Source of the DNA: an uncultured Lacticaseibacillus sp.
GTDB lineage: Bacteria > Bacillota > Bacilli > Lactobacillales > Lactobacillaceae
Direction of reading: 5' to 3'
Assembly (NCBI GenBank): GCA_934293835.1
Contig: CAKQZO010000016.1
Location: 1 to 19,787, forward strand
Length of the DNA: 19,787 nt
Shown here: piece after piece, positions 1 through 6,192 of the stretch
Layout of the letters: each line of letters starts with the position of its first letter
Position numbering within the stretch: the stretch's first letter is position 1
The notes under the pieces: generated by a model
What the model was told of the DNA's origin: nothing
Database searches by the model: none
What the model saw: the letters and a program-made list of their open reading frames with translations, nothing else
Position numbers and translations under genes: made by a program

Positions 1-241
1 GGCGCGCAGAGCCGGTCGGTTCCAGGCGCCCGTGCTCCCACGCCGCGACCGTCTTCGGCGCCACCCCCAGCAGCCGCGCCAACACGCGCTGCGTCACGTC
101 TAGTTGTTGGCGAATGGCCTTGATTGCGGCCGCATCATACATCGGCGGCGTGGCGATCACAACGACATGGGTCACCGATTGAGACACATCACCTGCGGCC
201 GATGCTTCTGAGTCACCCAAGATCTGGCTATTTTCAATCAT
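1..241 (-). CDS. XRE/HigA-type helix-turn-helix regulator (partial, C-terminus outside window)
   Basis: Reading leftward from the ATG at 241 gives 80 open codons that leave the window without a stop. The first ~30 residues are a non-conserved, acidic/polar tail; residues ~36-78 form a helix-turn-helix of the Cro/CI type (AIRQQLDVTQRVLARLLG, then APKTVAAWEHGRLEP), close to HigA/NadS-like regulators where a Trp-Glu-x-Gly-Arg-x-x-Pro segment ends the recognition region. The start at 241 is chosen because GAGAGG lies 9 bases upstream; an in-frame ATG at 250 would touch that site. It is transcribed from its own promoter (302/326), which is flanked by a perfect inverted repeat, suggesting autoregulation. 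No toxin gene is visible next to it; a partner could lie beyond the left edge. The HTH assignment is clear, the target is unknown. Confidence 0.75.
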   Translation of the reverse strand, partial: MIENSQILGDSEASAAGDVSQSVTHVVVIATPPMYDAAAIKAIRQQLDVTQRVLARLLGVAPKTVAAWEHGRLEPTGSAR

Positions 242-272
242 CAAAACCATCCTCTCACAATTGCATTGCGCC

Positions 273-315
273 AACCATCATCCGCCGTCTGCCACTAGCA
301 TAGCCGATGATGGTT
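273..315. repeat. Perfect 10-bp inverted repeat around the regulator promoter (candidate operator)
   Basis: AACCATCATC at 273-282 and GATGATGGTT at 306-315 are perfect reverse complements with centres 33 bases apart, about three helical turns. One half lies between the -35 and -10 elements, the other just after the predicted transcription start, so the repeat would be read as DNA and not as an RNA hairpin. The position is what one expects of an operator for the adjacent HTH protein (inference). Confidence 0.5.
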
Positions 316-326
316 ACCAGGCGCAA
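297..326 (-). promoter_or_regulatory. Promoter of the HTH regulator gene
   Basis: On the minus strand TTGCGC (326-321) and TATGCT (302-297) are separated by exactly 18 bases, placing the start of transcription near 290 and leaving a ~50-base leader before the ATG at 241. Good spacing and fair match to the vegetative consensus; not experimentally shown. Confidence 0.5.
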
Positions 327-344
327 CTGATTTGTGTTGGCGAC

Positions 345-369
345 AAAAAAGGCCGCCAATGGCGACCTT
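345..369 (-). terminator. Rho-independent terminator for the MFS gene
   Basis: On the minus strand a 9-bp stem (AAGGTCGCC / GGCGGCCTT, one G-U pair, loop ATT) runs directly into a run of T (complement of the A run at 345-350). It lies ~155 bases downstream of the MFS stop at 524 and upstream of the HTH promoter, so it separates the two minus-strand transcripts. Confidence 0.7.
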
Positions 370-383
370 CGGGGTAAGGGTTG

Positions 384-429
384 GCCGCGCTTTGGGGAAG
401 CGCGGCGATTTCACTTTGGAGGAGTGAAA
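384..429 (+). other. Two tandem perfect hairpins, the second holding a Shine-Dalgarno in its loop
   Basis: GCCGCGCTT (384-392) pairs perfectly with AAGCGCGGC (398-406) over a 5-base loop. Two bases later TTTCACT (409-415) pairs perfectly with AGTGAAA (423-429); its 7-base loop TTGGAGG carries a consensus ribosome-binding site, and the ATG of a 12-codon ORF follows directly at 430. Neither hairpin is followed by a T run on either strand, so these are not ordinary terminators. I see no convincing plus-strand promoter just upstream; the same sequence also lies in the 3' untranslated region of the leftward MFS transcript. Confidence 0.45.
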
Positions 430-468
430 ATGAAAAAATTGGGGTTGGGGTGCAAAATAAGCGGGTAA
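430..468 (+). CDS. Possible 12-residue mini-ORF (uncertain)
   Basis: ATG at 430 to TAA at 466-468 encodes MKKLGLGCKISG. The only argument for translation is the ribosome site: GGAGGAG ends 5 bases before the ATG. The peptide has a basic start, four glycines and one cysteine and matches nothing I recognise. No plus-strand gene follows until 1899, so it is not an evident leader peptide. It could be a small peptide gene, a relic of a decayed gene, or chance. Confidence 0.25.
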   Translation: MKKLGLGCKISG

Positions 469-523
469 CTTATTTCACATTCTTATCGTAACAATCAGTT
501 GTGAAGAAAGTGTGAACGGATTC

Positions 524-1690
524 TTAAGGATTACTCAAGCGCGCCACTCGGGCCGCCTGGGTGCTGAACACCGCGTTGACGATCAGCAACACCCCGATCA
601 GCGCAACGAACAATACATGATAACTGGTTGCATCGATCAACAGCGCCCCCATCAGCGGCCCCACTGCCCGCCCGGCAGAGGCCAGCATCTGCACAACCGC
701 CTGATAGCGTCCGCGTGCATTGGTTGGCGAGAAAAGATCGACATAGGTCGACACCGCTGGCAAGGCCAAGACCTCCCCGACGGTCAACACCGCCATTGCC
801 ATCATGAACTGCCAATACTGATGCGCCACCAATAGGATGCCGAAGCTGACCGCAAACAGCGAAAATCCCGTGGTCAACCGCGCCCTGATGTGGCGATTAA
901 GCCAGTCATCGAAGACGGTCAACACCGGCTGGAAGCAGACAATCAACACGGCGTTCAAGGTCCACAACAGACTATAATTGCGCACCGTCAGCGACAGCGA
1001 CAACATGAACGCGGAGATGTTACTTTGCCATTGCTCATACGCCACCCAAGTCACAAACAGCATCACCAAAAGCCAAATCACGTTAGGCCGTTTTGCCGGC
1101 CGACCAGAGCCGCTCGCCGCCGTCTGCGGACGCACCGGCTTGTCGACGTTGAAATATCGCCAAACCACAATTAAGAAAAGCGTGAATAAAGCGCAAGCCA
1201 AGATGAAGATGTAGGTGATACCAAGTGGCAAGACGAAGCCGACGATCAATGTCCCGATCACTAGCCCCAAGTTGGCCGTGAAATATAAGACATTAAAAAT
1301 ATACGACGGCTTGCGGCTAGTTGCCAGCGTGGCATAAGCATTCACGCCGGTTGCCACCACGCCGTTCCCTAATCCCAACAAGACCAATAATAAAGGATAG
1401 GCCGGCCAACCGTGCCAAAAGATCAGGCTCAGCGTCGCCACCACGTTGATGGTGATCCCGACCAGCATCGTCGGATACGGTCGCCACCGATCAAACAAGC
1501 GGCCCCCAAAATAATTGCCGACCATCGTAGCCAGCGAGTTAATGAACAAAACGATCCCCGACACCGTTAACGATTCATGCAGATACTCGTGCATGTAGAT
1601 CGTCGTCAACGGCCAGATGAAGCTGATCCCCGTGTTGGTGATCAGACTGCCTAAAAACAGCCACCGTAGCTGTAACTGTTGCCGATGCAT
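524..1690 (-). CDS. Major facilitator superfamily permease (MdtH/LmrP-like drug efflux type)
   Basis: A 388-residue, strongly hydrophobic protein with the usual ~12 membrane segments and a hydrophilic central loop near residues 185-203, the normal place between the two six-helix halves. The loop between helices 2 and 3 has the MFS signature in the form GGRLFDRWRPYP (about residues 62-73). A second conserved stretch, TVGEVLALPAVSTYV followed by NARGRYQ, matches the helix 10/11 region of MdtH/YfkF/LmrP-type exporters. This supports a proton-coupled transporter of the inner membrane, probably export of small molecules; the substrate cannot be told. The start at 1690 has GGAGGG 5 bases upstream. 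It stands alone, with its terminator at 345-369, and is divergent from the gene at 1899. Confidence 0.85.
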   Translation of the reverse strand: MHRQQLQLRWLFLGSLITNTGISFIWPLTTIYMHEYLHESLTVSGIVLFINSLATMVGNYFGGRLFDRWRPYPTMLVGITINVVATLSLIFWHGWPAYPLLLVLLGLGNGVVATGVNAYATLATSRKPSYIFNVLYFTANLGLVIGTLIVGFVLPLGITYIFILACALFTLFLIVVWRYFNVDKPVRPQTAASGSGRPAKRPNVIWLLVMLFVTWVAYEQWQSNISAFMLSLSLTVRNYSLLWTLNAVLIVCFQPVLTVFDDWLNRHIRARLTTGFSLFAVSFGILLVAHQYWQFMMAMAVLTVGEVLALPAVSTYVDLFSPTNARGRYQAVVQMLASAGRAVGPLMGALLIDATSYHVLFVALIGVLLIVNAVFSTQAARVARLSNP

Positions 1691-1834
1691 GCGATCCCTC
1701 CAATGCTTTTTGTCATACCTTCATCTTAGCGAAGCCGACCGCAACTGAATACGATAATGGGCAAATTCTCATCACAGGGGACGCCATGCTCATTGAATGG
1801 AAAGTTTATTTTTAACGTAATGCGCTCGCAACCG

Positions 1835-1863
1835 TTTCCCATCACGCGCTGGTGCGGTAAACT
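1835..1863 (+). promoter_or_regulatory. Candidate promoter of the unknown two-gene operon
   Basis: TTTCCC (1835-1840) and TAAACT (1858-1863) are 17 bases apart, 36 bases before the ATG at 1899. The boxes are only moderate matches, so this is tentative. No strong promoter stood out for the divergent MFS gene in the same 208-base gap. Confidence 0.35.
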
Positions 1864-1898
1864 GGAGGTATCAGCAACTAATCGAGAGGTGTTTTCCG

Positions 1899-2750
1899 AT
1901 GACAGTAAAATCTAGCTTGAACTATCAACAAACTTTTTTTAACGATTTCGGTGCCGCCTGGGACAAGCATTCGACCTATCGCTTGTACCAAGGCATCGAC
2001 AAAACCGCGACTAACCTGCGCCTAGAGCTCAATGAGACGCCTGGGTACATCTTGGCGTATGACAAAGACGCCCAAGAAGAGTTACGAGGATTCTTGCAGA
2101 AGGCCTTCGTGACCTTCTTGCGTGAACACATCCCCTTCTTTGAGGTGGCCGATGACGGCCGTGTCTTCTTTGGTGATTGGTATCACCGCCGCGAGTTTGG
2201 CCAACTGAGCGTCTTCACCCGCACCATCGACCAAGTAACGAGCGAAGAACGCAACATTTTGCCTCAGCTCGTCGCCTTCGCCGAGGATCCAGATCACTAT
2301 CTGGACAACCAACTAGAGGCGTTGCGCAAGGATATCTACCGCCAGGTCAACGATCTACATAACCAACTCGAAGCGGCCAGTGTCGAGGAACCAGCGCAAC
2401 CGACACGCACGGCTTCAACCACCGGCGGCTCCTTCCGCGGCTTGTTGAAAAACTTCATCGATCCTGATGACGCAGACGACGAAGCAAACGCCCCAACCCC
2501 GGCGCCGAAGCGCCACACACCCGTGCCGTCCAACTTAAAACAACGCTTCGACGAAGCCAAAGCCGCCGCCGATGACGAATTCGATGCCAAAAAGCGGACG
2601 ATGCAAGTTTCCGCCGCCATCACGCGCTACGAATACCAAGCCGTCATCAGCACGTATAGCTCAATCACCCAATTCGAGAACATTCTCGCCAACCTAAAGT
2701 CCGACTTCATGCGGGCCCTTGAAGCGAAGGAGGATAAACACAATGCTTAA
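1899..2750 (+). CDS. Unknown conserved-looking cytosolic protein, first gene of a pair
   Basis: I do not recognise this 283-residue protein. It has no signal peptide or membrane segment. Residues 1-~155 look like a folded alpha/beta domain rich in aromatic residues (for example GDWYHRREFGQL near 92-103). Residues ~160-215 are a low-complexity, Pro/Thr/Ala/Asp-rich linker with an acidic patch DPDDADDEAN, and the last ~70 residues are predicted helical (RFDEAKAAADDEFDAKKRTMQ onward in shorter pieces), suggesting two domains joined by a flexible linker. AGAGG sits 9 bases before the ATG. Its last 8 bases overlap the start of the next gene, so the two are translationally coupled and probably act together. 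Base composition is like the neighbours; no sign of recent transfer. Confidence 0.8.
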   Translation: MTVKSSLNYQQTFFNDFGAAWDKHSTYRLYQGIDKTATNLRLELNETPGYILAYDKDAQEELRGFLQKAFVTFLREHIPFFEVADDGRVFFGDWYHRREFGQLSVFTRTIDQVTSEERNILPQLVAFAEDPDHYLDNQLEALRKDIYRQVNDLHNQLEAASVEEPAQPTRTASTTGGSFRGLLKNFIDPDDADDEANAPTPAPKRHTPVPSNLKQRFDEAKAAADDEFDAKKRTMQVSAAITRYEYQAVISTYSSITQFENILANLKSDFMRALEAKEDKHNA

Positions 2751-3801
2751 TTACTCAGATCATCGCCTGCAAGGAATCGCCACCACCCATTTGACGGCCA
2801 AAGAAGCCCGCATCAAGATCACCGAAAGCTACGCGGAAGCGTTCACTAAGCGGCAGAACTCCGCGATTTGGGCGCAAAATGAACAGGCCCTCGGGAGCCT
2901 GACGCTGAGCTACACGGCGCTGTTAGCAGACAAATTGCAAGAAGCCTTGATTGCTTTGCCCAATCTCCATCCCGCCTTCGCTGAGCGGCTCTGGTTCGCC
3001 CCTGAGATCAGAACTTCCGGCCACAGCCAGATCACAGTATATCTGGCCACCGACACGGATAACCTGCCACTTCTGGTGATCGATTCGCCGCTGCTCGACA
3101 AAGCCACCCTTTTGGCGCGCAACCTGCCGACGCTGCTACAAGTCACCGCCAAAGATGACAGTCAGGTTCAATTCGACGAGTCCCAGCTCGAGGCCTTGTC
3201 GGTATTCATCAAGGGACTGTATGCGGCCGATTACGCCTTCAAGACGGTCGACGAAACCGTCTTGCAACCGGTTGAGGCCTTGACCTTCAAGACGAAATAC
3301 GATAATTCGACGACCTTATCCACCAGCGTCCATGTCGATCAGGCTGGCGACCTCAGCATCAGCCGCGAGCTCGGCGGGGCTCAGCCAATCAGCTTCCACG
3401 TCAAAGACGACGCTGGCCACGACTGGCTGGACCTGGGAACCGACAGTCAAGATGGCGACACCTTCACCTGGGCGTCGACGACGATTCCAGAAGAGCTTGT
3501 CGGCCACGCCTTGACCCTTGAAGTCACCATTCATGCTGGAGAAATCGCACCAGCGTTAGACGAATTATTCGTCATCGCCTCTAACCACGCGATCTTGATG
3601 CGTCAAGGTCAAAGCGCCGGTAGCTACGAGCTCGCCTTGCCGAATCACGAAACCTTAAGCGTCGTATCGAACAGCGACGGCGACACAATCACCTTGCACT
3701 ATCCACAACCTGATGTGCAGATCCTTGAGCTGAACCACCAGTACCCCTTCCTCGGCGAGTGGCTGAAAGCCGTTTTGCCTCAAAAGCGGGCGTTCAATTG
3801 A
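2743..3801 (+). CDS. Unknown protein, second gene of the pair
   Basis: A 352-residue protein that I do not recognise. The start at 2743 is preferred over an upstream in-frame ATG at 2719 because AAGGAGG stands 9 bases ahead of it; it overlaps the previous stop codon by 8 bases. Residues ~1-150 are mostly helical; from ~180 to the end the pattern is beta-rich with repeated Asp/Ser/Thr turns (for example KDDAGHDWLDLG near 228 and SNSDGDTITLHY near 306), like a beta-sandwich type domain. No signal peptide, lipobox, membrane segment or known catalytic motif is visible, so it is probably cytosolic. The coupling to the previous gene suggests a complex. The promoter of the next gene begins inside its stop codon. 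Confidence 0.8.
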   Translation: MLNYSDHRLQGIATTHLTAKEARIKITESYAEAFTKRQNSAIWAQNEQALGSLTLSYTALLADKLQEALIALPNLHPAFAERLWFAPEIRTSGHSQITVYLATDTDNLPLLVIDSPLLDKATLLARNLPTLLQVTAKDDSQVQFDESQLEALSVFIKGLYAADYAFKTVDETVLQPVEALTFKTKYDNSTTLSTSVHVDQAGDLSISRELGGAQPISFHVKDDAGHDWLDLGTDSQDGDTFTWASTTIPEELVGHALTLEVTIHAGEIAPALDELFVIASNHAILMRQGQSAGSYELALPNHETLSVVSNSDGDTITLHYPQPDVQILELNHQYPFLGEWLKAVLPQKRAFN

Positions 3802-3826
3802 AATAATGATGAATTACTAGTATTAT
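3798..3826 (+). promoter_or_regulatory. Strong vegetative promoter of the ThiD/PdxK-like kinase
   Basis: TTGAAA (3798-3803) and TATTAT (3821-3826) are separated by exactly 17 bases; each box matches the consensus in five of six positions. The -35 box contains the stop codon of the preceding gene. An imperfect inverted repeat, ATGAATTACT (3809-3818) and AGTAATCCAT (3831-3840), nine of ten pairs, flanks the -10 box and could be an operator. Confidence 0.7.
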
Positions 3827-3862
3827 GATGAGTAATCCATTAGAAAAAGAGGTTTTGTCCTT

Positions 3863-4687
3863 ATGGCGAATGAATTTCCGCAAGTTTCAACGATCGCAGG
3901 CGTCGACTCAGACGGTTCTGCCGGCGCCGAAGCCGATCTCCACAGCTTTTTCATGCGGGGAACGTATGGCACCCTGATCCTGACCTCCGCCGTTGCCGGC
4001 AACTCATACGGGATCCACGACAGCGTCATCATGCCGGAAGCCTTCATTGACCATCAGTTCGATGACCTCGCCGCAGATCTGCATATCCGCGCGGCCAAGA
4101 CGGGGATGCTCGCCAATTCGAGCGTCATCCGCACCGTCGTCAAGAACCTGAAGAAATACGATTTCGGTCCGCTTGTTCTTGATCCGGTGATCTCGACCAA
4201 ACACGGCAACATGTTGCTTGAAACAGAGGCGTTCGAGACCCTCAAGGCCGAGCTGATCCCGATGGCCTTCATCATCACCCCGAACTTCTACGAGGCGGAG
4301 CACCTCACCGGCCTCAAGCTCGACGATGATGCGACCATCAAAGAAGCCGCACGCCAAATCCACGCGATGGGCGCCAAGAACGTGATGATCAAAGGGCGGC
4401 ACGACTCCGATGATCAGACCACCGTCCGCGATTATGTGTTGTTAGCAGACGGGAAGGCCTTCTGGCTTGAAGGTCCCTACTTTCCGACGACCCGCAAGAA
4501 CGGTACCGGTGACAGTCTTAGCGCGGTCATCACCGCCGAGCTCGCCAAGGGCCAAGACATTGAAGCCGCGATTCGCATCGCTAAGGCCTTCGTCGACAAC
4601 GCGATCGCCAACGAGATTGCCGTCGGCCACAAGTTCGGGCCAATCAACCACTGGGCCAACCAGCTGACCCCACCGCAACAAGCCTAA
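3863..4687 (+). CDS. thiD: HMP/phosphomethylpyrimidine or pyridoxal kinase (ThiD/PdxK family)
   Basis: A 274-residue ribokinase-fold enzyme of normal ThiD length. Visible motifs: AGVDSDGSAGAEADL (12-26), the ThiD-type glycine-rich start; AAKTGML (77-83); ITPNFYEAEHLTG (138-150); KGRH (177-180); and the anion hole with catalytic base GTGDSLSA (214-221). ThiD phosphorylates 4-amino-5-hydroxymethyl-2-methylpyrimidine and its phosphate for thiamine synthesis; close relatives phosphorylate pyridoxal. Here position 217 is Asp, as in classical ribokinases, where typical ThiD and the Bacillus-type PdxK have Cys (GTGCT), so the substrate remains open. It has its own strong promoter, no TPP riboswitch, and a terminator, so it is transcribed alone. 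AGAGG lies 10 bases before the ATG. The symbol follows usual naming of the family. Confidence 0.8.
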   Translation: MANEFPQVSTIAGVDSDGSAGAEADLHSFFMRGTYGTLILTSAVAGNSYGIHDSVIMPEAFIDHQFDDLAADLHIRAAKTGMLANSSVIRTVVKNLKKYDFGPLVLDPVISTKHGNMLLETEAFETLKAELIPMAFIITPNFYEAEHLTGLKLDDDATIKEAARQIHAMGAKNVMIKGRHDSDDQTTVRDYVLLADGKAFWLEGPYFPTTRKNGTGDSLSAVITAELAKGQDIEAAIRIAKAFVDNAIANEIAVGHKFGPINHWANQLTPPQQA

Positions 4688-4702
4688 AAGGCAATGGAAA
4701 TA

Positions 4703-4735
4703 GGGGCTGTGACAAAAGTCACAGCCCCGGTTTTT
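4703..4735 (+). terminator. Strong terminator after the kinase gene
   Basis: A perfect 11-bp stem (GGGGCTGTGAC / GTCACAGCCCC, loop AAAA) is followed by GG and TTTTT. It may also stop leftward transcription from the DUF308 gene, though the tract on that side is weaker. A smaller hairpin AAAAGG-CCC-CCTTTT at 4767-4781 lies between the convergent genes. Confidence 0.9.
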
Positions 4736-4789
4736 GTACCCAAATATTCCGCTGATGTTACGTTCCAAAAGGCCCCCTTTTTGATGCAT

Positions 4790-5314
4790 TCAGTGGCGGC
4801 GCAAGGCGTTGGCGACTTCCATAATCGCCATGACCAGCATCATCGCGCCGGTGACGCGGAATAACAACAACACCGCATGAAACGGATTGAAGACCAAAAT
4901 CGCCCCGGCGACGATGATCACGATACCATAGACGATCTGTGGCACGACACTGACATTGACATAGCGCCGATCCGCCTTGGCGCTGGTGATCTTATTGATT
5001 CCCAAAAAAATCACCACGATTCCCAACAGCGCCGGCAACATGCTGAGCATCGGTTGCAAGAACGCAGCGACCAACAAGGCCGCCACTGCCAAGAAAATTC
5101 CGCGTGACAACGCCCAGCCGCCGTCGCCGGTCGCACGGCGAGCGCGCAGGCCATCAATCAACGCGGGAATGGCGCTGAGCAGCAAGGCTGCGACCAACAC
5201 CCACTTGATCACCGTATAAACCGATCCGGGCAACAACAAGAACCACAGACCGCCAGCGACCAGTGCCAATGCGCGTATCCCCGATGATGCCAAAAGTGTC
5301 TTGATTTTTAACAT
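4790..5314 (-). CDS. DUF308 / HdeD-like small membrane protein
   Basis: A 174-residue protein made almost wholly of membrane segments (about six), with short basic loops such as DGLRARR and SAKADRR, ending ANALRRH. Size and pattern fit the DUF308/HdeD family, whose Escherichia coli member is linked to acid resistance; the molecular role is not known. The start at 5314 is chosen because GAAGGAG lies 7 bases upstream; a longer reading from 5341 would cross that site. It follows the 58-residue gene after 73 bases with no terminator between them, so it may be the last gene of the mutY operon, although a weak internal promoter cannot be excluded. Confidence 0.75.
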   Translation of the reverse strand: MLKIKTLLASSGIRALALVAGGLWFLLLPGSVYTVIKWVLVAALLLSAIPALIDGLRARRATGDGGWALSRGIFLAVAALLVAAFLQPMLSMLPALLGIVVIFLGINKITSAKADRRYVNVSVVPQIVYGIVIIVAGAILVFNPFHAVLLLFRVTGAMMLVMAIMEVANALRRH

Positions 5315-5387
5315 GGCTATACTCCTTCTCTGATAACTCAAGCATAGCGCATCATCACCGCGGTGCCCTCAGCCTTGCGCCCGGTTT

Positions 5388-5564
5388 TCACCACCGCTCG
5401 TGGTCCCACAAGGTGCCATCAAGCTCGCCTTCAGCTTGCTCGATGCGGCGCGACTGCTCGCGAATGAAATCCTGTAAGGCAACGAAGAAGGCCTGATCTT
5501 CATAGGTCCCCGCGGCTTCAGCGGCCTGCCGGGCTTGGTCGAGCAACCACGCGTTATCAGTCAT
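5388..5564 (-). CDS. Small acidic hypothetical protein (58 residues)
   Basis: ATG at 5564, stop at 5388. AAGGAGG is 6 bases upstream, and the first 8 bases overlap the end of the oxidoreductase gene, so translation is coupled. The protein is helical, rich in Ala, Gln and Glu, and ends with the aromatic, charged stretch LWDHERW. It has no membrane segment, cysteine or recognised domain. The ideal ribosome site and the coupled start make it a real gene despite its size; its function is unknown, perhaps related to the upstream oxidoreductase. Confidence 0.75.
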   Translation of the reverse strand: MTDNAWLLDQARQAAEAAGTYEDQAFFVALQDFIREQSRRIEQAEGELDGTLWDHERW

Positions 5565-6192
5565 CTCGTCCCTCCTTAAGGGTCTGGGTCAAGCTGGCCA
5601 GACGAGCTTGACGCTCAGCCAGTTCGGTTTGGAGCAAGTGAGCTTGCGGTCTTTGGGCGAGTTGGTTCAACCACCAATCCGCCTGCATCGCAAACGTCTG
5701 CTCGGGCAAGCTGAGGTATTGTTGGTAGCGGATTAAGAGCCGCTGGCGTTCGCGTTCCGCCATCCGCACGAATTGGGCCACGACCAACGGCGCCAGCCAC
5801 CGCATCTTAGCCGTGTGGGCGAGCGCCACATACGGCGTCAACAAGGCATCGATGCTCACCCCAACCGGCGCGCCGGAGTGATAATCACGCTCAGGTCGGC
5901 CCAAGGTCACGACGACTCCCAGCTCTTTGCCAGCCAGCTGGTTAGCCAGACTCAGTGCCCAGACTTGGCTCAGCCAAGCCGTCAACGTTGCCGGCGCGGT
6001 ATACCAGAGCAAGGGAAATTGAAAAATGATTCGGTCGGCCGCCTGCAGCTCGGCGCGTTCAGCCGTTACGGCCGGCTGCGACGGCACTGGATGCCAACTC
6101 GCCTCCGGCACCAAGTCAGCGCCGGCCTTCAAGAACGCCTGCGTACTTGAGCCGGCGAGCTGCGGATGCGCCACCACGATCAATGTCTTCAT
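5557..6192 (-). CDS. NAD(P)H dehydrogenase (quinone), flavodoxin-like fold (MdaB/KefF type)
   Basis: A 211-residue flavodoxin_2-family protein. It begins MKTLIVVAHPQLAGSS, the FMN phosphate-binding loop after the first strand. Residues ~58-70 give FQFPLLWYTAPAT, the family hallmark near the flavin, and ~112-130 give the segment with SGAPVG and TPYVALAHTAKMRW typical of KefF/YwrO-type quinone reductases. Such enzymes are cytosolic two-electron reductases of quinones or electrophiles. The start at 6192 overlaps the mutY stop as ATGA, while a longer reading from 6261 would lie inside mutY in another frame. The last ~50 residues are a helical, Gln/Arg-rich extension. It is the second gene of the mutY operon. 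Confidence 0.85.
   Translation of the reverse strand: MKTLIVVAHPQLAGSSTQAFLKAGADLVPEASWHPVPSQPAVTAERAELQAADRIIFQFPLLWYTAPATLTAWLSQVWALSLANQLAGKELGVVVTLGRPERDYHSGAPVGVSIDALLTPYVALAHTAKMRWLAPLVVAQFVRMAERERQRLLIRYQQYLSLPEQTFAMQADWWLNQLAQRPQAHLLQTELAERQARLASLTQTLKEGRDD

Noticed and set aside
5315..5387. Possible separate promoter (TATGCT) for the DUF308 gene
   Set aside because: No -35 box at proper spacing was found and no terminator separates it from the upstream operon, so co-transcription is the simpler reading.
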